From contig NZ_LMRD01000006.1 in assembly GCF_001425575.1 (NCBI RefSeq), positions 64,513-128,512 of the forward strand: DNA of 64,000 nt, read 5' to 3'. Under the pieces are notes generated by a model. That model saw nothing but the letters and a program-made list of their open reading frames with translations. It made no database searches and was not told where the DNA came from. Within the stretch, counting starts at the first letter, position 1; every line of letters begins with the position of its first letter. Source of the stretch: Aurantimonas sp. Leaf443 (lineage in GTDB: Bacteria > Pseudomonadota > Alphaproteobacteria > Rhizobiales > Rhizobiaceae). Positions 16,848 to 26,169 of the stretch are shown here, in pieces. Made by a program: the position numbers and the translations under genes.

Positions 16848-18248
16848 ATGGGTGCCTACCATTTCGATCTCGGTGGCGAACGCCACGTCTTCGCCGACCT
16901 CAGGGCGCTTCTCGCCGCCGCCTCGCCGAAGCGCTCGGGCGACGAGTTGGCGGGTCTTTCGGCGACGAGCGACGCGCAGCGCATCGCCGCGCGCTACTGC
17001 CTGGCCGACCTGCCGCTGAAGACCTTCCTCGAGGACCTGACCGTGCCCTACGAGGCCGACGAGGTGACGCGGCTCATCGTCGACACGCACGATGCCGCGG
17101 CCTTCGCCGCCGTCTCGCATCTCACCGTCGGCGGCTTTCGCGACTGGCTGCTTTCGGCCGAGGCGGACGGGCCGGCGCTGTCGCGTCTGGCGCCGGGCCT
17201 CACGCCCGAGATGGTCGCGGCCGTCTCCAAGCTGATGCGCAACCAGGACCTCATCGCCGTCGCCCGCAAGGTGCGCGTCGTCACCGCCTTCCGCACGACG
17301 CTCGGCCTGCCCGGCCGGCTGGCGACGCGCCTGCAGCCCAACCACCCGACGGACGACCGGCGCGGCATCGCGGTCTCGACGCTGGACGGGCTCCTCTACG
17401 GCGTCGGCGACGCGGTGATCGGCATCAACCCGGCGACCGACAACGTGCCGAACGCCATCGCGCTGATGGAGATGCTGGACGCCCTGCGCCTGCAATACGA
17501 GATGCCGGTGCAGACCTGCGTGCTCACCCACGTGACCAACGCCATCGAGATCATGAATCGCGGCGCGCCGGTGGACCTCGTGTTCCAGTCGATCGCGGGC
17601 TCGCAAGGGGCCAACCGTTCCTTCGGCGTCGATCTGGCGATCCTCCGGGAGGCGCACGAGGCCGGGCGGTCGCTGAAGCGCGGCACGGTCGGCGACAACG
17701 TCATGTATTTCGAGACCGGACAGGGCTCGGCGCTCTCGGCGGACGCCCATCACGGCGTCGACCAGCAGACGATGGAGGCGCGGGCCTATGCCGTGGCGCG
17801 GGCCTTCCGGCCGCTCCTCGTCAACACCGTCGTCGGCTTCATCGGCCCGGAATATCTCTACGACGGCAAGGAGATCGTGCGGGCCGGGCTGGAGGACCAT
17901 TTCTGCGGCAAGCTTCTCGGCCTGCCGATGGGCTGCGACGTCTGCTACACCAACCATGCCGAGGCGGACCAGGACGACATGGACGGGCTGATGACCCTCC
18001 TGACGGTGGCCGGCTGCACCTTCCTCATCGCGGTGCCGGGCTCGGACGACATCATGCTGAACTACCAGAGCCTGTCGTTCCACGACGTGCTCTTCCTGCG
18101 CTCCACGCTCGGAGTGCGGGCCGCGCCCGAGTTCGAGGCCTGGCTGGAGCGCATGGAGATGCTGCGCCCGGACGGCGGCATCGCCGAGTTCGAGCCGCGC
18201 GACCCGCGCCTGTCCCACCTCCTCCAGCGCATCCCGGCGGTCGCATGA
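16848..18248 (+). CDS. eutB: Ethanolamine ammonia-lyase large subunit
   Basis: A 466-residue EutB, the TIM-barrel subunit of the adenosylcobalamin-dependent enzyme that splits ethanolamine into acetaldehyde and ammonia. Recognisable segments are QPNHPTDDRRGIAVSTLDGL, GINPATDNV, VFQSIAGSQGANRSFG, GPEYLYDGKEI and CDVCYTNHAEADQDDMD. Length is near the usual 453-465. The ATG at 16848 has AGGAG 12 bases upstream. It overlaps eutC by 4 bases (ATGA) and is followed by a permease, giving a three-gene uptake and cleavage unit with no shell proteins and no reactivase EutA in the window. Confidence 0.97.
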   Translation: MGAYHFDLGGERHVFADLRALLAAASPKRSGDELAGLSATSDAQRIAARYCLADLPLKTFLEDLTVPYEADEVTRLIVDTHDAAAFAAVSHLTVGGFRDWLLSAEADGPALSRLAPGLTPEMVAAVSKLMRNQDLIAVARKVRVVTAFRTTLGLPGRLATRLQPNHPTDDRRGIAVSTLDGLLYGVGDAVIGINPATDNVPNAIALMEMLDALRLQYEMPVQTCVLTHVTNAIEIMNRGAPVDLVFQSIAGSQGANRSFGVDLAILREAHEAGRSLKRGTVGDNVMYFETGQGSALSADAHHGVDQQTMEARAYAVARAFRPLLVNTVVGFIGPEYLYDGKEIVRAGLEDHFCGKLLGLPMGCDVCYTNHAEADQDDMDGLMTLLTVAGCTFLIAVPGSDDIMLNYQSLSFHDVLFLRSTLGVRAAPEFEAWLERMEMLRPDGGIAEFEPRDPRLSHLLQRIPAVA

Positions 18249-19066
18249 CGGGCGGGGGCGACGATTCTCGCGCGGATCGGGAAGCGGCGGCGGCGCCCGG
18301 CGCGCTCGCGCCCGGCGATCCCTGGCGGGCCCTTCGCGCGGCGACGAGCGCTCGGGTGGGTCTTGGCCGGCGCGGCGATGCGGCGCCCATCGGGGCGGTG
18401 CTCGATTTCCAGCTGGCCCATGCCAAGGCGCGCGACGCGGTGCATCTGCCGCTCGATCTCGACGCGCTGCAGGCCGATCTCTCCCCCGTGGAGGCGCTGC
18501 GGCTGGAGAGCGAGGCCCCGGACCGGACGACCTATCTGCGCCGCCCCGATCTCGGCCGCCGGCTCGCCGAGGGCTCGCGCGCGGCGCTGGCGCAGGCGGG
18601 GCAGGGCTTCGACATCGCCTTCGTCATCGCCGACGGTCTCTCGGCGACGGCCGTGCAGCGCCACGCGGCGCCGCTCCTCAAGGCCGCGCTGGCCCGGCTG
18701 CAGGGCTTCTCCGTCGCGCCCCTCGTCATCGGCAGCCAGGCCCGCGTCGCCTTCGGCGACGATGTCGGCGAGGCGCTCGGCGCCCGGCTCGCGGTGGTGC
18801 TGATCGGGGAGCGGCCGGGTCTCAGCGTCGCCGAGAGTCTCGGCGTCTATCTCACCTTCGACCCGCGCCGCGGCCGGCGCGACCACGAGCGCAACTGCAT
18901 CTCCAACGTCCACGGTCTCGGCGGCCTGTCCTACGCGCAGGCGGCCGACAAGCTCGCCTGGCTCGCGCGCCAGGCGCTGGCGCGCGGGCTGACGGGCGTC
19001 GGGCTGAAGGACGACGCGCCGCAGGCCGAGCTCGGGCCGACGCAGGAGACGCCGCGCCTCGAATGA
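18245..19066 (+). CDS. eutC: Ethanolamine ammonia-lyase small subunit
   Basis: A 273-residue EutC, which completes the cobalamin-binding active site with EutB. Family signatures are ATSARVGLGRRG near residue 33, FQLAHAKARDAVH, FVIADGLSATAVQRHA, VVLIGERPGLS and DHERNCISNVHGLGG. The N-terminal 25 residues are low-complexity and, as in other EutC proteins, are probably a poorly conserved extension. Its ATG overlaps the eutB stop (ATGA), which favours equal production of the subunits. Confidence 0.96.
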   Translation: MTGGGDDSRADREAAAAPGALAPGDPWRALRAATSARVGLGRRGDAAPIGAVLDFQLAHAKARDAVHLPLDLDALQADLSPVEALRLESEAPDRTTYLRRPDLGRRLAEGSRAALAQAGQGFDIAFVIADGLSATAVQRHAAPLLKAALARLQGFSVAPLVIGSQARVAFGDDVGEALGARLAVVLIGERPGLSVAESLGVYLTFDPRRGRRDHERNCISNVHGLGGLSYAQAADKLAWLARQALARGLTGVGLKDDAPQAELGPTQETPRLE

Positions 19067-19136
19067 ACCGCAGCGGTCCCGCGCGGGGAGGGCGCGGCCG
19101 GTGCAGACCTTTGATCGACCGCAAGAGGGGACCGCC

Positions 19137-20510
19137 GTGCAGGACGAACATCACACGACACTCGCCAGGAATCTCAACGCCTTCCATCTCTGGGGCATCG
19201 CCGTCGGCCTCGTCATCTCCGGCGAGTATTTCGGCTGGAGCTACGGCTGGGCCGCCGCCGGCACGCTCGGCTTCCTCGTCACCACCACCGTCATCGCGGC
19301 GATGTACGTGGCCTTCATCTTCTCCTTCACGGAACTGACGACCGCCATCCCGCAGGCGGGCGGGCCCTTCGCCTATTCCTACCGCGCCTTCGGGCCCGTG
19401 GGCGGGGCGGTGGCGGGTTTCGCCACGCTCATCGAGTTCGTCTTCGCGCCGCCCGCCATCGCGCTCGCCATCGGCGCCTATCTCAACGTCCAGTTCCCGA
19501 CGCTCGACCCCAAGCTCGCGGCCCTGTGCGTCTACATCCTGTTCATGGGGCTCAACATCGCCGGCGTGAAGATCGCCGCGACCTTCGAGCTCTTCGTCAC
19601 GATCCTGGCGGTCGGCGAACTCCTCGTCTTCATGGGCGTCGTCGCGCCCGCCTTCTCCTGGGCGAACTTCGCGGCCAACGGCTGGGCCGGCGCGCCCGAT
19701 TTCTCCATCGCCTCGATCGGCGGCATCTTCGCCGCCATTCCCTTCGCCATCTGGTTCTTCCTCGCCATCGAGGGCGTCGCCATGGCGGCGGAAGAGGCCA
19801 AGGACCCCAAGCGCACCATTCCCGTCGCCTACGTCACGGGCATCCTGACCCTGACGGCGCTCGCCTTCGGCGTCATGATCTTCGCCGGCGGCTCGGGCGA
19901 CTGGACCCTTCTCTCCAACCTCAACGACCCGCTGCCGCAGGCGATGAAGAGCGTCGTCGGCGAGAGCAGCGGCTGGCTGCACATGCTGGTCTGGCTCGGC
20001 CTCTTCGGCCTCGTCGCCTCCTTCCACGGCATCATCATGGGCTACGGGCGCCAGATCTTCGCGCTGTCGCGGGCGGGCTACCTGCCGGCGGTCTTCTCGC
20101 GCCTGCATCCGCGCTTCCGCACGCCGCATGTCGCCACGATCGTCGGCGGCCTCGTCGGCATCGCGGCGATCTATTCCGACAGTCTCGTCACGATCGGCGG
20201 CCTGTCGCTCACGGCGAGCATCGTCACGATGGCCGTGTTCGGGGCGCTCGTCATGTATCTCATGAGCATGGCGAGCCTCTTCAAGCTGCGCCGCAGCGAG
20301 CCCGAACTCCATCGCAGCTACCGCGCGCCGCTCTACCCCTACGCGCCGGGCTTCGCCCTCGCCATGGCGGTCGTGGCGCTGGTGGCGATGACCTACTACA
20401 ATTTCGCGATCTTCTGCGCCTTCGCCCTCATCATGGCGCTGTGCGTGGGCATGAGCCTCGCGCTGCGGCGCGATCCGGACGCCGGGCTGCTGGCGGCCGA
20501 GCGCATCTGA
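19137..20510 (+). CDS. eat: Ethanolamine permease (APC superfamily)
   Basis: A 457-residue amino-acid/polyamine/organocation transporter with about 12 membrane helices. The start LARNLNAFHLWGIAVGLVIS followed by GEYFGWSYGW is characteristic of the ethanolamine permease family, as are FTELTTAIPQAGGPFAYSYRA and FFLAIEGVAMAAEEAKDP. I prefer the GTG at 19137 (GAGGGG site, family-like start); a GTG at 19101, also with a plausible site, adds 12 residues. It follows eutBC on the same strand and should import ethanolamine as carbon and nitrogen source. Confidence 0.92.
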   Translation: MQDEHHTTLARNLNAFHLWGIAVGLVISGEYFGWSYGWAAAGTLGFLVTTTVIAAMYVAFIFSFTELTTAIPQAGGPFAYSYRAFGPVGGAVAGFATLIEFVFAPPAIALAIGAYLNVQFPTLDPKLAALCVYILFMGLNIAGVKIAATFELFVTILAVGELLVFMGVVAPAFSWANFAANGWAGAPDFSIASIGGIFAAIPFAIWFFLAIEGVAMAAEEAKDPKRTIPVAYVTGILTLTALAFGVMIFAGGSGDWTLLSNLNDPLPQAMKSVVGESSGWLHMLVWLGLFGLVASFHGIIMGYGRQIFALSRAGYLPAVFSRLHPRFRTPHVATIVGGLVGIAAIYSDSLVTIGGLSLTASIVTMAVFGALVMYLMSMASLFKLRRSEPELHRSYRAPLYPYAPGFALAMAVVALVAMTYYNFAIFCAFALIMALCVGMSLALRRDPDAGLLAAERI

Positions 20511-20538
20511 GCGTCGCCCGCATGTCGCCCGCGCCGCG

Positions 20539-21936
20539 TCAGATGAAGCGGTAGGGCACGGCGCCGCGGCGGTCCGGGTCGAGCGCGATCCGGCTCGCCG
20601 CCGGCGGGAAGGCCCGCTGGTCGCAGTCCTCGCGCGGGCAGATGCGGCAGGAGACGCCGATCGGCGTCGCCATGCCGCTCGTCTGCACGCCGTCGGCATA
20701 GACGAAGCTGCCGGCATGGCTCGCCTCGCAGCCGAGCGCCACGGCGTAGCGGCGCGGCATGCGCGAGAAGCTCGGCGAGGGCTTCACGAGGCCCTTGGCC
20801 ATGGAGATGTAGCGGGTGCCGTCCGGCGTCTCGGCGAGCTGCACGAGGATGCGGTCGGGAATGGCGACGGCCTCGTGCACGATCCACAGGGGGCAGGCGC
20901 CGCCGAAGCGGGCGAACTGCAGCGGCGTCGCCGAATGGCGCTTGGTGATGTTGCCGGCCATGTCCACCCGGCAGAAGAACAGGGGAATGCCCGGCAGGCC
21001 CGGCCGCTGCAGCGTCGAGAGGCGGTGGCAGGTCTGCTCGAAGCTCGTGCCGAACAGGCCGCGCAGCCGGTCGACATCGTGGCGCATGGCAAGCGCCTCG
21101 GCGCGGAACCGCGCATAGGGCATCAGCAGCGCGCCGGCGGCGTAGTTGGTGAGGCCGGTGGCGAGAAGCTCGTGGGCCGCCGCTTCCGGCAGCCCGCGCG
21201 CGATCTCGGCCGTCCGGCGCGCGAAGGCGAGCCGGGCGAACTGGTAGGCGATCTGGAAGCGCCTCGTCTCGGCGGTCTGCAGCGGATCGAGCCGCAGCAT
21301 CTTCTCGGCCGGGTCGTAGAGGCGGATCGCCCCGGCCTCGCCGCCCCGGTGCACGACGGTGACGCCGTAGCGGTCGCGCAGCAGCCGTTCCAGCCCTTGC
21401 GCGATGGCGCCCTCCTCGAAGGGCGCGACGATCTCCTCGGCGGCCCGGTCGAGCGGGTCGATGTAGTTGCGCTCGTCGTGGAACCAGTCGCGCACGCGCT
21501 CCCAGGGAAGCTGCGCGGCGCTGCCGCTGCGCTGGTCCAGCCGGTCGTCGAGGACGCGCAGCTGGTCCTGGCTGCGGCGGAAGGCGGCGTGGAGGGCGAC
21601 GAGGCGGCGCGCCAGAAGCGGCTGGCGCTCCACCGTGCGGCGCACGATCTCGGGCGGCACGGCGCCTTCCACGCTCGGGTCGCCGCCCGCCTCCAGCGCG
21701 TCGACGGTGAGGGCCGCCTCGAGGCTCTCGTCGACCGCGGTCCAGTCGGCGGGGAAGGCGCGGGCGAGCGCGGCGAGCACGATCGGCGTCAGAGGCCTGT
21801 CGCCGCCCTCGATCTGCGACAGATAGCTCACCGAAATGCCGAGCGCGCGGGCCATGTCGCCCTGGCTGAGGAGCCGCGCCTTGCGAAGCGAACGGATACG
21901 GTCTCCGGCGAAGAGGCGCTTGTGGCGGTCGGTCAT
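20539..21936 (-). CDS. ScfR-family (PccR-like) transcriptional regulator
   Basis: A 465-residue regulator: an XRE helix-turn-helix at residues 10-65 (LSQGDMARALGISVSYLSQIEGG), an IrrE/ImmA-like domain in the middle, and a C-terminal acyl-CoA-sensing region with conserved cysteines (CRICPREDCDQRAFPP). This is the short-chain fatty acyl-CoA regulator family. PccR of Rhodobacter sphaeroides belongs to it and controls propionyl-CoA carboxylase. Here the gene is divergent from pccB, so the same job is strongly suggested. The ATG at 21936 is preferred over one at 21969. It probably senses propionyl-CoA and acts on the inverted repeat at 21975-21992. Confidence 0.9.
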   Translation of the reverse strand: MTDRHKRLFAGDRIRSLRKARLLSQGDMARALGISVSYLSQIEGGDRPLTPIVLAALARAFPADWTAVDESLEAALTVDALEAGGDPSVEGAVPPEIVRRTVERQPLLARRLVALHAAFRRSQDQLRVLDDRLDQRSGSAAQLPWERVRDWFHDERNYIDPLDRAAEEIVAPFEEGAIAQGLERLLRDRYGVTVVHRGGEAGAIRLYDPAEKMLRLDPLQTAETRRFQIAYQFARLAFARRTAEIARGLPEAAAHELLATGLTNYAAGALLMPYARFRAEALAMRHDVDRLRGLFGTSFEQTCHRLSTLQRPGLPGIPLFFCRVDMAGNITKRHSATPLQFARFGGACPLWIVHEAVAIPDRILVQLAETPDGTRYISMAKGLVKPSPSFSRMPRRYAVALGCEASHAGSFVYADGVQTSGMATPIGVSCRICPREDCDQRAFPPAASRIALDPDRRGAVPYRFI

Positions 21937-21974
21937 GCGCGCAGTGTATTCCGCGGAACCGCCATCCACAACTT

Positions 21975-21992
21975 CGCAAGATTACACTTGCG
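21975..21992. promoter_or_regulatory. Putative ScfR/PccR operator (inverted repeat)
   Basis: A perfect inverted repeat CGCAAG-ATTACA-CTTGCG sits in the 106-base gap between the divergent regulator and pccB, in the only AT-rich patch of that gap. From memory, ScfR sites elsewhere are built on TTTGCAAA-like units; the TTCGCAAG half here is similar. Position and symmetry make it the best operator candidate. Confidence 0.6.
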
Positions 21993-22042
21993 GGCGCGCA
22001 CGGGTGTGGGACAAGTCGTCCAGCGCATGAGAGGGAGGCCTG

Positions 22043-23569
22043 ATGTCGTCGACGATCCGGGAAGTTGAGCGCCGCCGTGCGGCGGCCCGCGCCGGGGGCG
22101 GGGAGCGGCGCGTGGCCGCCCAGCACGCCAAGGGCAAGCTCACCGCACGCGAGCGGCTCGACGTGCTTCTCGACGAGGGCTCCTTCGAGGAGCTCGACAT
22201 GTATGTCGAGCACAATTGCGTCGATTTCGGCATGGAGGCGCAGATCGTGCCGGGCGACGGCGTGGTGACGGGCTCGGGCACGATCAACGGCCGGCTCGTC
22301 TTCGTCTTCAGCCAGGATTTCACCGTCTTCGGCGGCTCGCTGTCCGAGCGCCACGCGGCCAAGATCTGCAAGATCATGGACATGGCGCTGAAGGTCGGCG
22401 CGCCGGTGATCGGGCTGAACGATTCGGGCGGCGCGCGCATCCAGGAGGGCGTCGCCTCGCTCGGCGGCTATGCCGAGGTCTTCCAGCGCAACGTGCTCGC
22501 CTCGGGCGTCGTGCCGCAGCTCAGCCTCGTCATGGGCCCCTGCGCGGGCGGGGCCGTCTATTCGCCGGCGATGACGGACTTCATCTTCATGGTGAAGGAC
22601 TCCAGCTACATGTTCGTCACCGGGCCGGACGTCGTGAAGACCGTGACGAACGAGGTCGTCACCCAGGAGGAGCTCGGCGGTGCGGTGACGCACACGACGA
22701 AATCCTCCGTCGCCGACCTCGCGTTCGAGAACGACATCGAGACGCTGCTGGCCGCGCGAGACTTCTTCGACTTCCTGCCCGCCTCCAACCGGACCGGCGT
22801 GCCGGTGCGCGAGGCGGACGATCCGTTCGACCGCGAGGAGCCGAGCCTCGACACGCTGATCCCGCCCTCCGCCAACCAGCCCTACGACATGCACGAACTG
22901 GTGCGGAAGGTCGTGGACGAGGGCGACTTCTTCGAGCTGCAGCCCGCCCATGCCGGCAATATCATCATCGGCTTCGGGCGCATCGAGGGGCGCACGGTCG
23001 GCATCGTCGCCAACCAGCCCATGGTGCTCGCCGGCTGCCTCGACATCAATTCCTCGAAGAAGGCGGCGCGCTTCGTGCGCTTCTGCGACGCGTTCGAGAT
23101 CCCGCTCGTGACCTTCGTCGACGTGCCGGGCTTCCTGCCGGGCGTCGGCCAGGAACATGCCGGCATCATCAAGCACGGGGCCAAGCTTCTCTTCGCCTAT
23201 GGCGAGGCGACCGTGCCGAAGATCACCGTCATCACCCGCAAGGCCTATGGCGGGGCCTACGACGTGATGGCCTCCAAGCACCTGCGCGGCGACCTGAACT
23301 ACGCCTGGCCGACGGCCGAGATCGCGGTGATGGGCGCCAAGGGCGCCACCGAGATCATCTATCGCGGCCGCAGTCCCGAAGAGATCGCCGAGCGCACGGC
23401 CGAATACGAGGCGCGCTTCGCCAACCCTTTCGTGGCCGCCTCCAAGGGCTTCATCGACGAGGTGATCCTGCCGCATTCGACGCGCCGGCGCATCGCGCTG
23501 GCCTTGCGCAAGCTGCGCGGCAAGAGGCTCGAGAACCCCTGGAAGAAGCACGACAACATCCCGCTGTGA
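22043..23569 (+). CDS. pccB: Propionyl-CoA carboxylase, beta (carboxyltransferase) subunit
   Basis: A 508-residue biotin-dependent carboxyltransferase that transfers carboxyl from biotin on PccA to propionyl-CoA, giving (S)-methylmalonyl-CoA. Signatures: [68 protein letters not shown] and [19 protein letters not shown]. Length equals the family norm (about 510). Strong GAGGGAGG site 5 bases before the ATG. It heads a four-gene operon (pccB, epimerase, mutase, pccA) whose gaps are 10, -14 and -4 bases. Confidence 0.97.
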   Translation: MSSTIREVERRRAAARAGGGERRVAAQHAKGKLTARERLDVLLDEGSFEELDMYVEHNCVDFGMEAQIVPGDGVVTGSGTINGRLVFVFSQDFTVFGGSLSERHAAKICKIMDMALKVGAPVIGLNDSGGARIQEGVASLGGYAEVFQRNVLASGVVPQLSLVMGPCAGGAVYSPAMTDFIFMVKDSSYMFVTGPDVVKTVTNEVVTQEELGGAVTHTTKSSVADLAFENDIETLLAARDFFDFLPASNRTGVPVREADDPFDREEPSLDTLIPPSANQPYDMHELVRKVVDEGDFFELQPAHAGNIIIGFGRIEGRTVGIVANQPMVLAGCLDINSSKKAARFVRFCDAFEIPLVTFVDVPGFLPGVGQEHAGIIKHGAKLLFAYGEATVPKITVITRKAYGGAYDVMASKHLRGDLNYAWPTAEIAVMGAKGATEIIYRGRSPEEIAERTAEYEARFANPFVAASKGFIDEVILPHSTRRRIALALRKLRGKRLENPWKKHDNIPL

Positions 23570-23579
23570 GGCCGCCGCC

Positions 23580-24011
23580 GTGACACGCCTTCCGACCCTC
23601 GGACGCCTGAACCATGCGGGCGTCGCCACGCCCTCGATCGCCCGCTCGCTCGAGACCTACGCGCGGCTCTTCGGGGCAAAGGCCTGCGGCGAGCCCTTCG
23701 ACCTGCCGGCGCAAGGGGTGAAGGTCTGCTTCGTCGACGCGCCGAACACGCAGATCGAGCTGATCGAGCCGCTGGACGGGACCTCGCCCATCGCCGCCTT
23801 CCTCGCACGCAACCCGGCCGGCGGCCAGCATCACCTGTGTTTCGAGGTGGAGGATCTCGAGGCCGCCATGGGCGCGCTGACGGCCGAGGGCGCGCGCATC
23901 CTCGGGAGCCCGCGGATCGGCGCGCACGGCACGCGCATCGTCTTCGTCCACCCGAAGGATACGGGCGGCGTTCTCGTGGAACTGATGGAGGCTCCCGATG
24001 GCGGACACTGA
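23580..24011 (+). CDS. mce: Methylmalonyl-CoA epimerase
   Basis: A 143-residue vicinal-oxygen-chelate (glyoxalase-fold) protein that converts (S)- to (R)-methylmalonyl-CoA, the mutase substrate. The family pattern is clear: [13 protein letters not shown] (metal His), [17 protein letters not shown] (Gln/Glu), [14 protein letters not shown] (His) and the closing [10 protein letters not shown] (Glu). Start is GTG 23580, 10 bases after pccB. Its 3' end overlaps the mutase gene by 14 bases, so the pathway order of enzymes equals the gene order up to this point. Confidence 0.95.
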   Translation: MTRLPTLGRLNHAGVATPSIARSLETYARLFGAKACGEPFDLPAQGVKVCFVDAPNTQIELIEPLDGTSPIAAFLARNPAGGQHHLCFEVEDLEAAMGALTAEGARILGSPRIGAHGTRIVFVHPKDTGGVLVELMEAPDGGH

Positions 24012-26169
24012 GCGCCCGACGCTGGACGACTGGACGGCGGCCGCCACCGCCGAGGTCAAGGGCCGCGACCTTTCCTGGCACACGCCCGAGGGCATCGTGG
24101 TCAAGCCGCTCTATACGGCCGAGGACGCGACGGTGGATCCCGGCCTGCCGGGCTTTGCGCCCTTCACGCGCGGCGTGCGCGCCTCGATGTATGCCGGCCG
24201 GCCCTGGACGATCCGCCAATATGCCGGCTTCTCCACCGCCGAGGAGTCCAACGCCTTCTACCGCCGAAACCTGAAGGCGGGGCAGAAGGGCCTCTCTGTC
24301 GCCTTCGACCTCGCCACCCACCGCGGCTACGATTCGGACCACCCGCGCGTGACGGGCGACGTCGGCAAGGCGGGCGTCGCGATCGATACGGTGGAGGACA
24401 TGAAGATCCTCTTCGACGCCATCCCGCTCGATCAGATGAGCGTGTCGATGACGATGAACGGCGCGGTGATCCCGATCCTCGCCTTCTTCATCGTGACCGG
24501 CGAGGAGCAGGGCGTGCCGCGCGCCAAGCTCGACGGGACCATCCAGAACGACATCCTCAAGGAGTTCATGGTCCGCAACACCTACATCTACCCGCCCGAG
24601 CCCTCCATGCGGATCATCTCGGACATTTTCGGCTTCACGAGCCGCCAGATGCCGAAGTTCAACTCCATCTCCATTTCCGGCTACCACATGCAGGAGGCGG
24701 GGGCGACGCAGCTCCAGGAACTCGCCTTCACCATCGCCGACGGCATCGAATACGTGAAATACGGCGTCGCCTCGGGCCTCGACATCGACAGGTTCGCCGG
24801 GCGCCTCTCCTTCTTCTTCGCCATCGGCATGAACTTCTTCATGGAGATCGCCAAGCTGCGCGCCGCGCGCGTGCTCTGGCACCGGGCGATGACGAGGCTC
24901 GGCGCGAAGGACGAGCGCTCCAAGATGCTGCGCACCCATTGCCAGACCTCCGGCGTCTCGCTCACCGAGCAGGACCCCTACAACAACGTCATGCGCACGA
25001 CGATCGAGGCGATGGCGGCCATGCTCGGCGGCACGCAGTCGCTGCACACCAACGCGCTCGACGAGGCGATCGCGCTGCCGACCGACTTCTCCGCCCGCAT
25101 CGCCCGCAACACGCAGCTCGTGCTCCAGGAAGAGACGGGCATGACAAGGGTCGTCGACCCGCTCGGCGGCAGCTACTATGTCGAGAGCCTGACGCAGGCG
25201 CTGGTCGACGGCGCCTCGGCGCTGATCGAGCGCATCGAGGCGGAGGGCGGCATGGCCAGGGCGGTCGCCGCCGGCTGGCCGAAGGCGATGATCGAGGAGG
25301 CCTCCGCCGCCAAGGCCGCCCGCATCGACCGGGGCGAGGACGTCGTCGTCGGCGTCAACAAGTATCGGCTCGAGGTCGAGGACCCGATCGAGATCCTGAA
25401 CGTCGACAATCACGCCGTGCGCGAGGCGCAGGTGCGGCGCATCGAACACGTGAAGGCGACGCGCGACGCCGCCGCCGTGACCGCCGCGCTCGACGCGCTG
25501 CGCGAGGGGGCGAGGGGCGGCGGCAACCTCCTGGAACTCGCCGTCGACTGCGCGCGGGCGCGCGCCACGCTGGGCGAGATCTCCTCGGCGATGGAGGACG
25601 TGTTCGGCCGCTTCGGCACGCAGCCGGTTCCCGTGAAGGGCATCTATGGCGGCGCCTATGCCGACGATCCCCGCTGGACGCGCCTCACCGACGCGGTGGG
25701 GGCCACGCAGCGCCGTCTCGGCCGGCGCCCGCGCATGCTCGTCGCCAAGATGGGGCAGGACGGGCACGACCGGGGCGCCAATCTCGTCTCCTCCATGTTC
25801 GGCGATCTCGGCTTCGAGATCGTGCCGGGTCCGCTCTTCCAGACGCCGAAGGAGGCCGCCGAGCTCGCGGTCTCGCACGATGTCGACATCGTCGGCGCCT
25901 CCTCGCTCGCCGCCGGACACCGCACCCTGATCCCCGAACTCATCGGGCATCTCTCGGAGGCCGGTCGCGCCGACATCAAGGTGATCGCCGGCGGCGTCAT
26001 CCCCGCGCAGGACTACGACGCGCTGCGCAAGGCCGGCGTCCACGCCATCTTCGGCCCCGGCACCAATCTCGTGGAGGCGGCGGCCGACGTCCTGCGCCTC
26101 CTCGGCCACAACATGCCGCCGGCCGGCGACGAGGCCGACGCGACCACCAGCGGCGCCGCCGCGCAATGA
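23998..26169 (+). CDS. scpA: Methylmalonyl-CoA mutase
   Basis: A 723-residue adenosylcobalamin enzyme that isomerises (R)-methylmalonyl-CoA to succinyl-CoA. The catalytic TIM barrel spans about residues 30-560 ([69 protein letters not shown]), and the C-terminal B12 domain carries the base-off motif [10 protein letters not shown] plus GASSLAAGH. Length matches single-chain homodimeric or alpha-subunit mutases; no small subunit gene is present and no MeaB chaperone gene lies in the window. The 4-base overlap with pccA (ATGA) indicates coupling. Confidence 0.97.
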   Translation: MADTERPTLDDWTAAATAEVKGRDLSWHTPEGIVVKPLYTAEDATVDPGLPGFAPFTRGVRASMYAGRPWTIRQYAGFSTAEESNAFYRRNLKAGQKGLSVAFDLATHRGYDSDHPRVTGDVGKAGVAIDTVEDMKILFDAIPLDQMSVSMTMNGAVIPILAFFIVTGEEQGVPRAKLDGTIQNDILKEFMVRNTYIYPPEPSMRIISDIFGFTSRQMPKFNSISISGYHMQEAGATQLQELAFTIADGIEYVKYGVASGLDIDRFAGRLSFFFAIGMNFFMEIAKLRAARVLWHRAMTRLGAKDERSKMLRTHCQTSGVSLTEQDPYNNVMRTTIEAMAAMLGGTQSLHTNALDEAIALPTDFSARIARNTQLVLQEETGMTRVVDPLGGSYYVESLTQALVDGASALIERIEAEGGMARAVAAGWPKAMIEEASAAKAARIDRGEDVVVGVNKYRLEVEDPIEILNVDNHAVREAQVRRIEHVKATRDAAAVTAALDALREGARGGGNLLELAVDCARARATLGEISSAMEDVFGRFGTQPVPVKGIYGGAYADDPRWTRLTDAVGATQRRLGRRPRMLVAKMGQDGHDRGANLVSSMFGDLGFEIVPGPLFQTPKEAAELAVSHDVDIVGASSLAAGHRTLIPELIGHLSEAGRADIKVIAGGVIPAQDYDALRKAGVHAIFGPGTNLVEAAADVLRLLGHNMPPAGDEADATTSGAAAQ

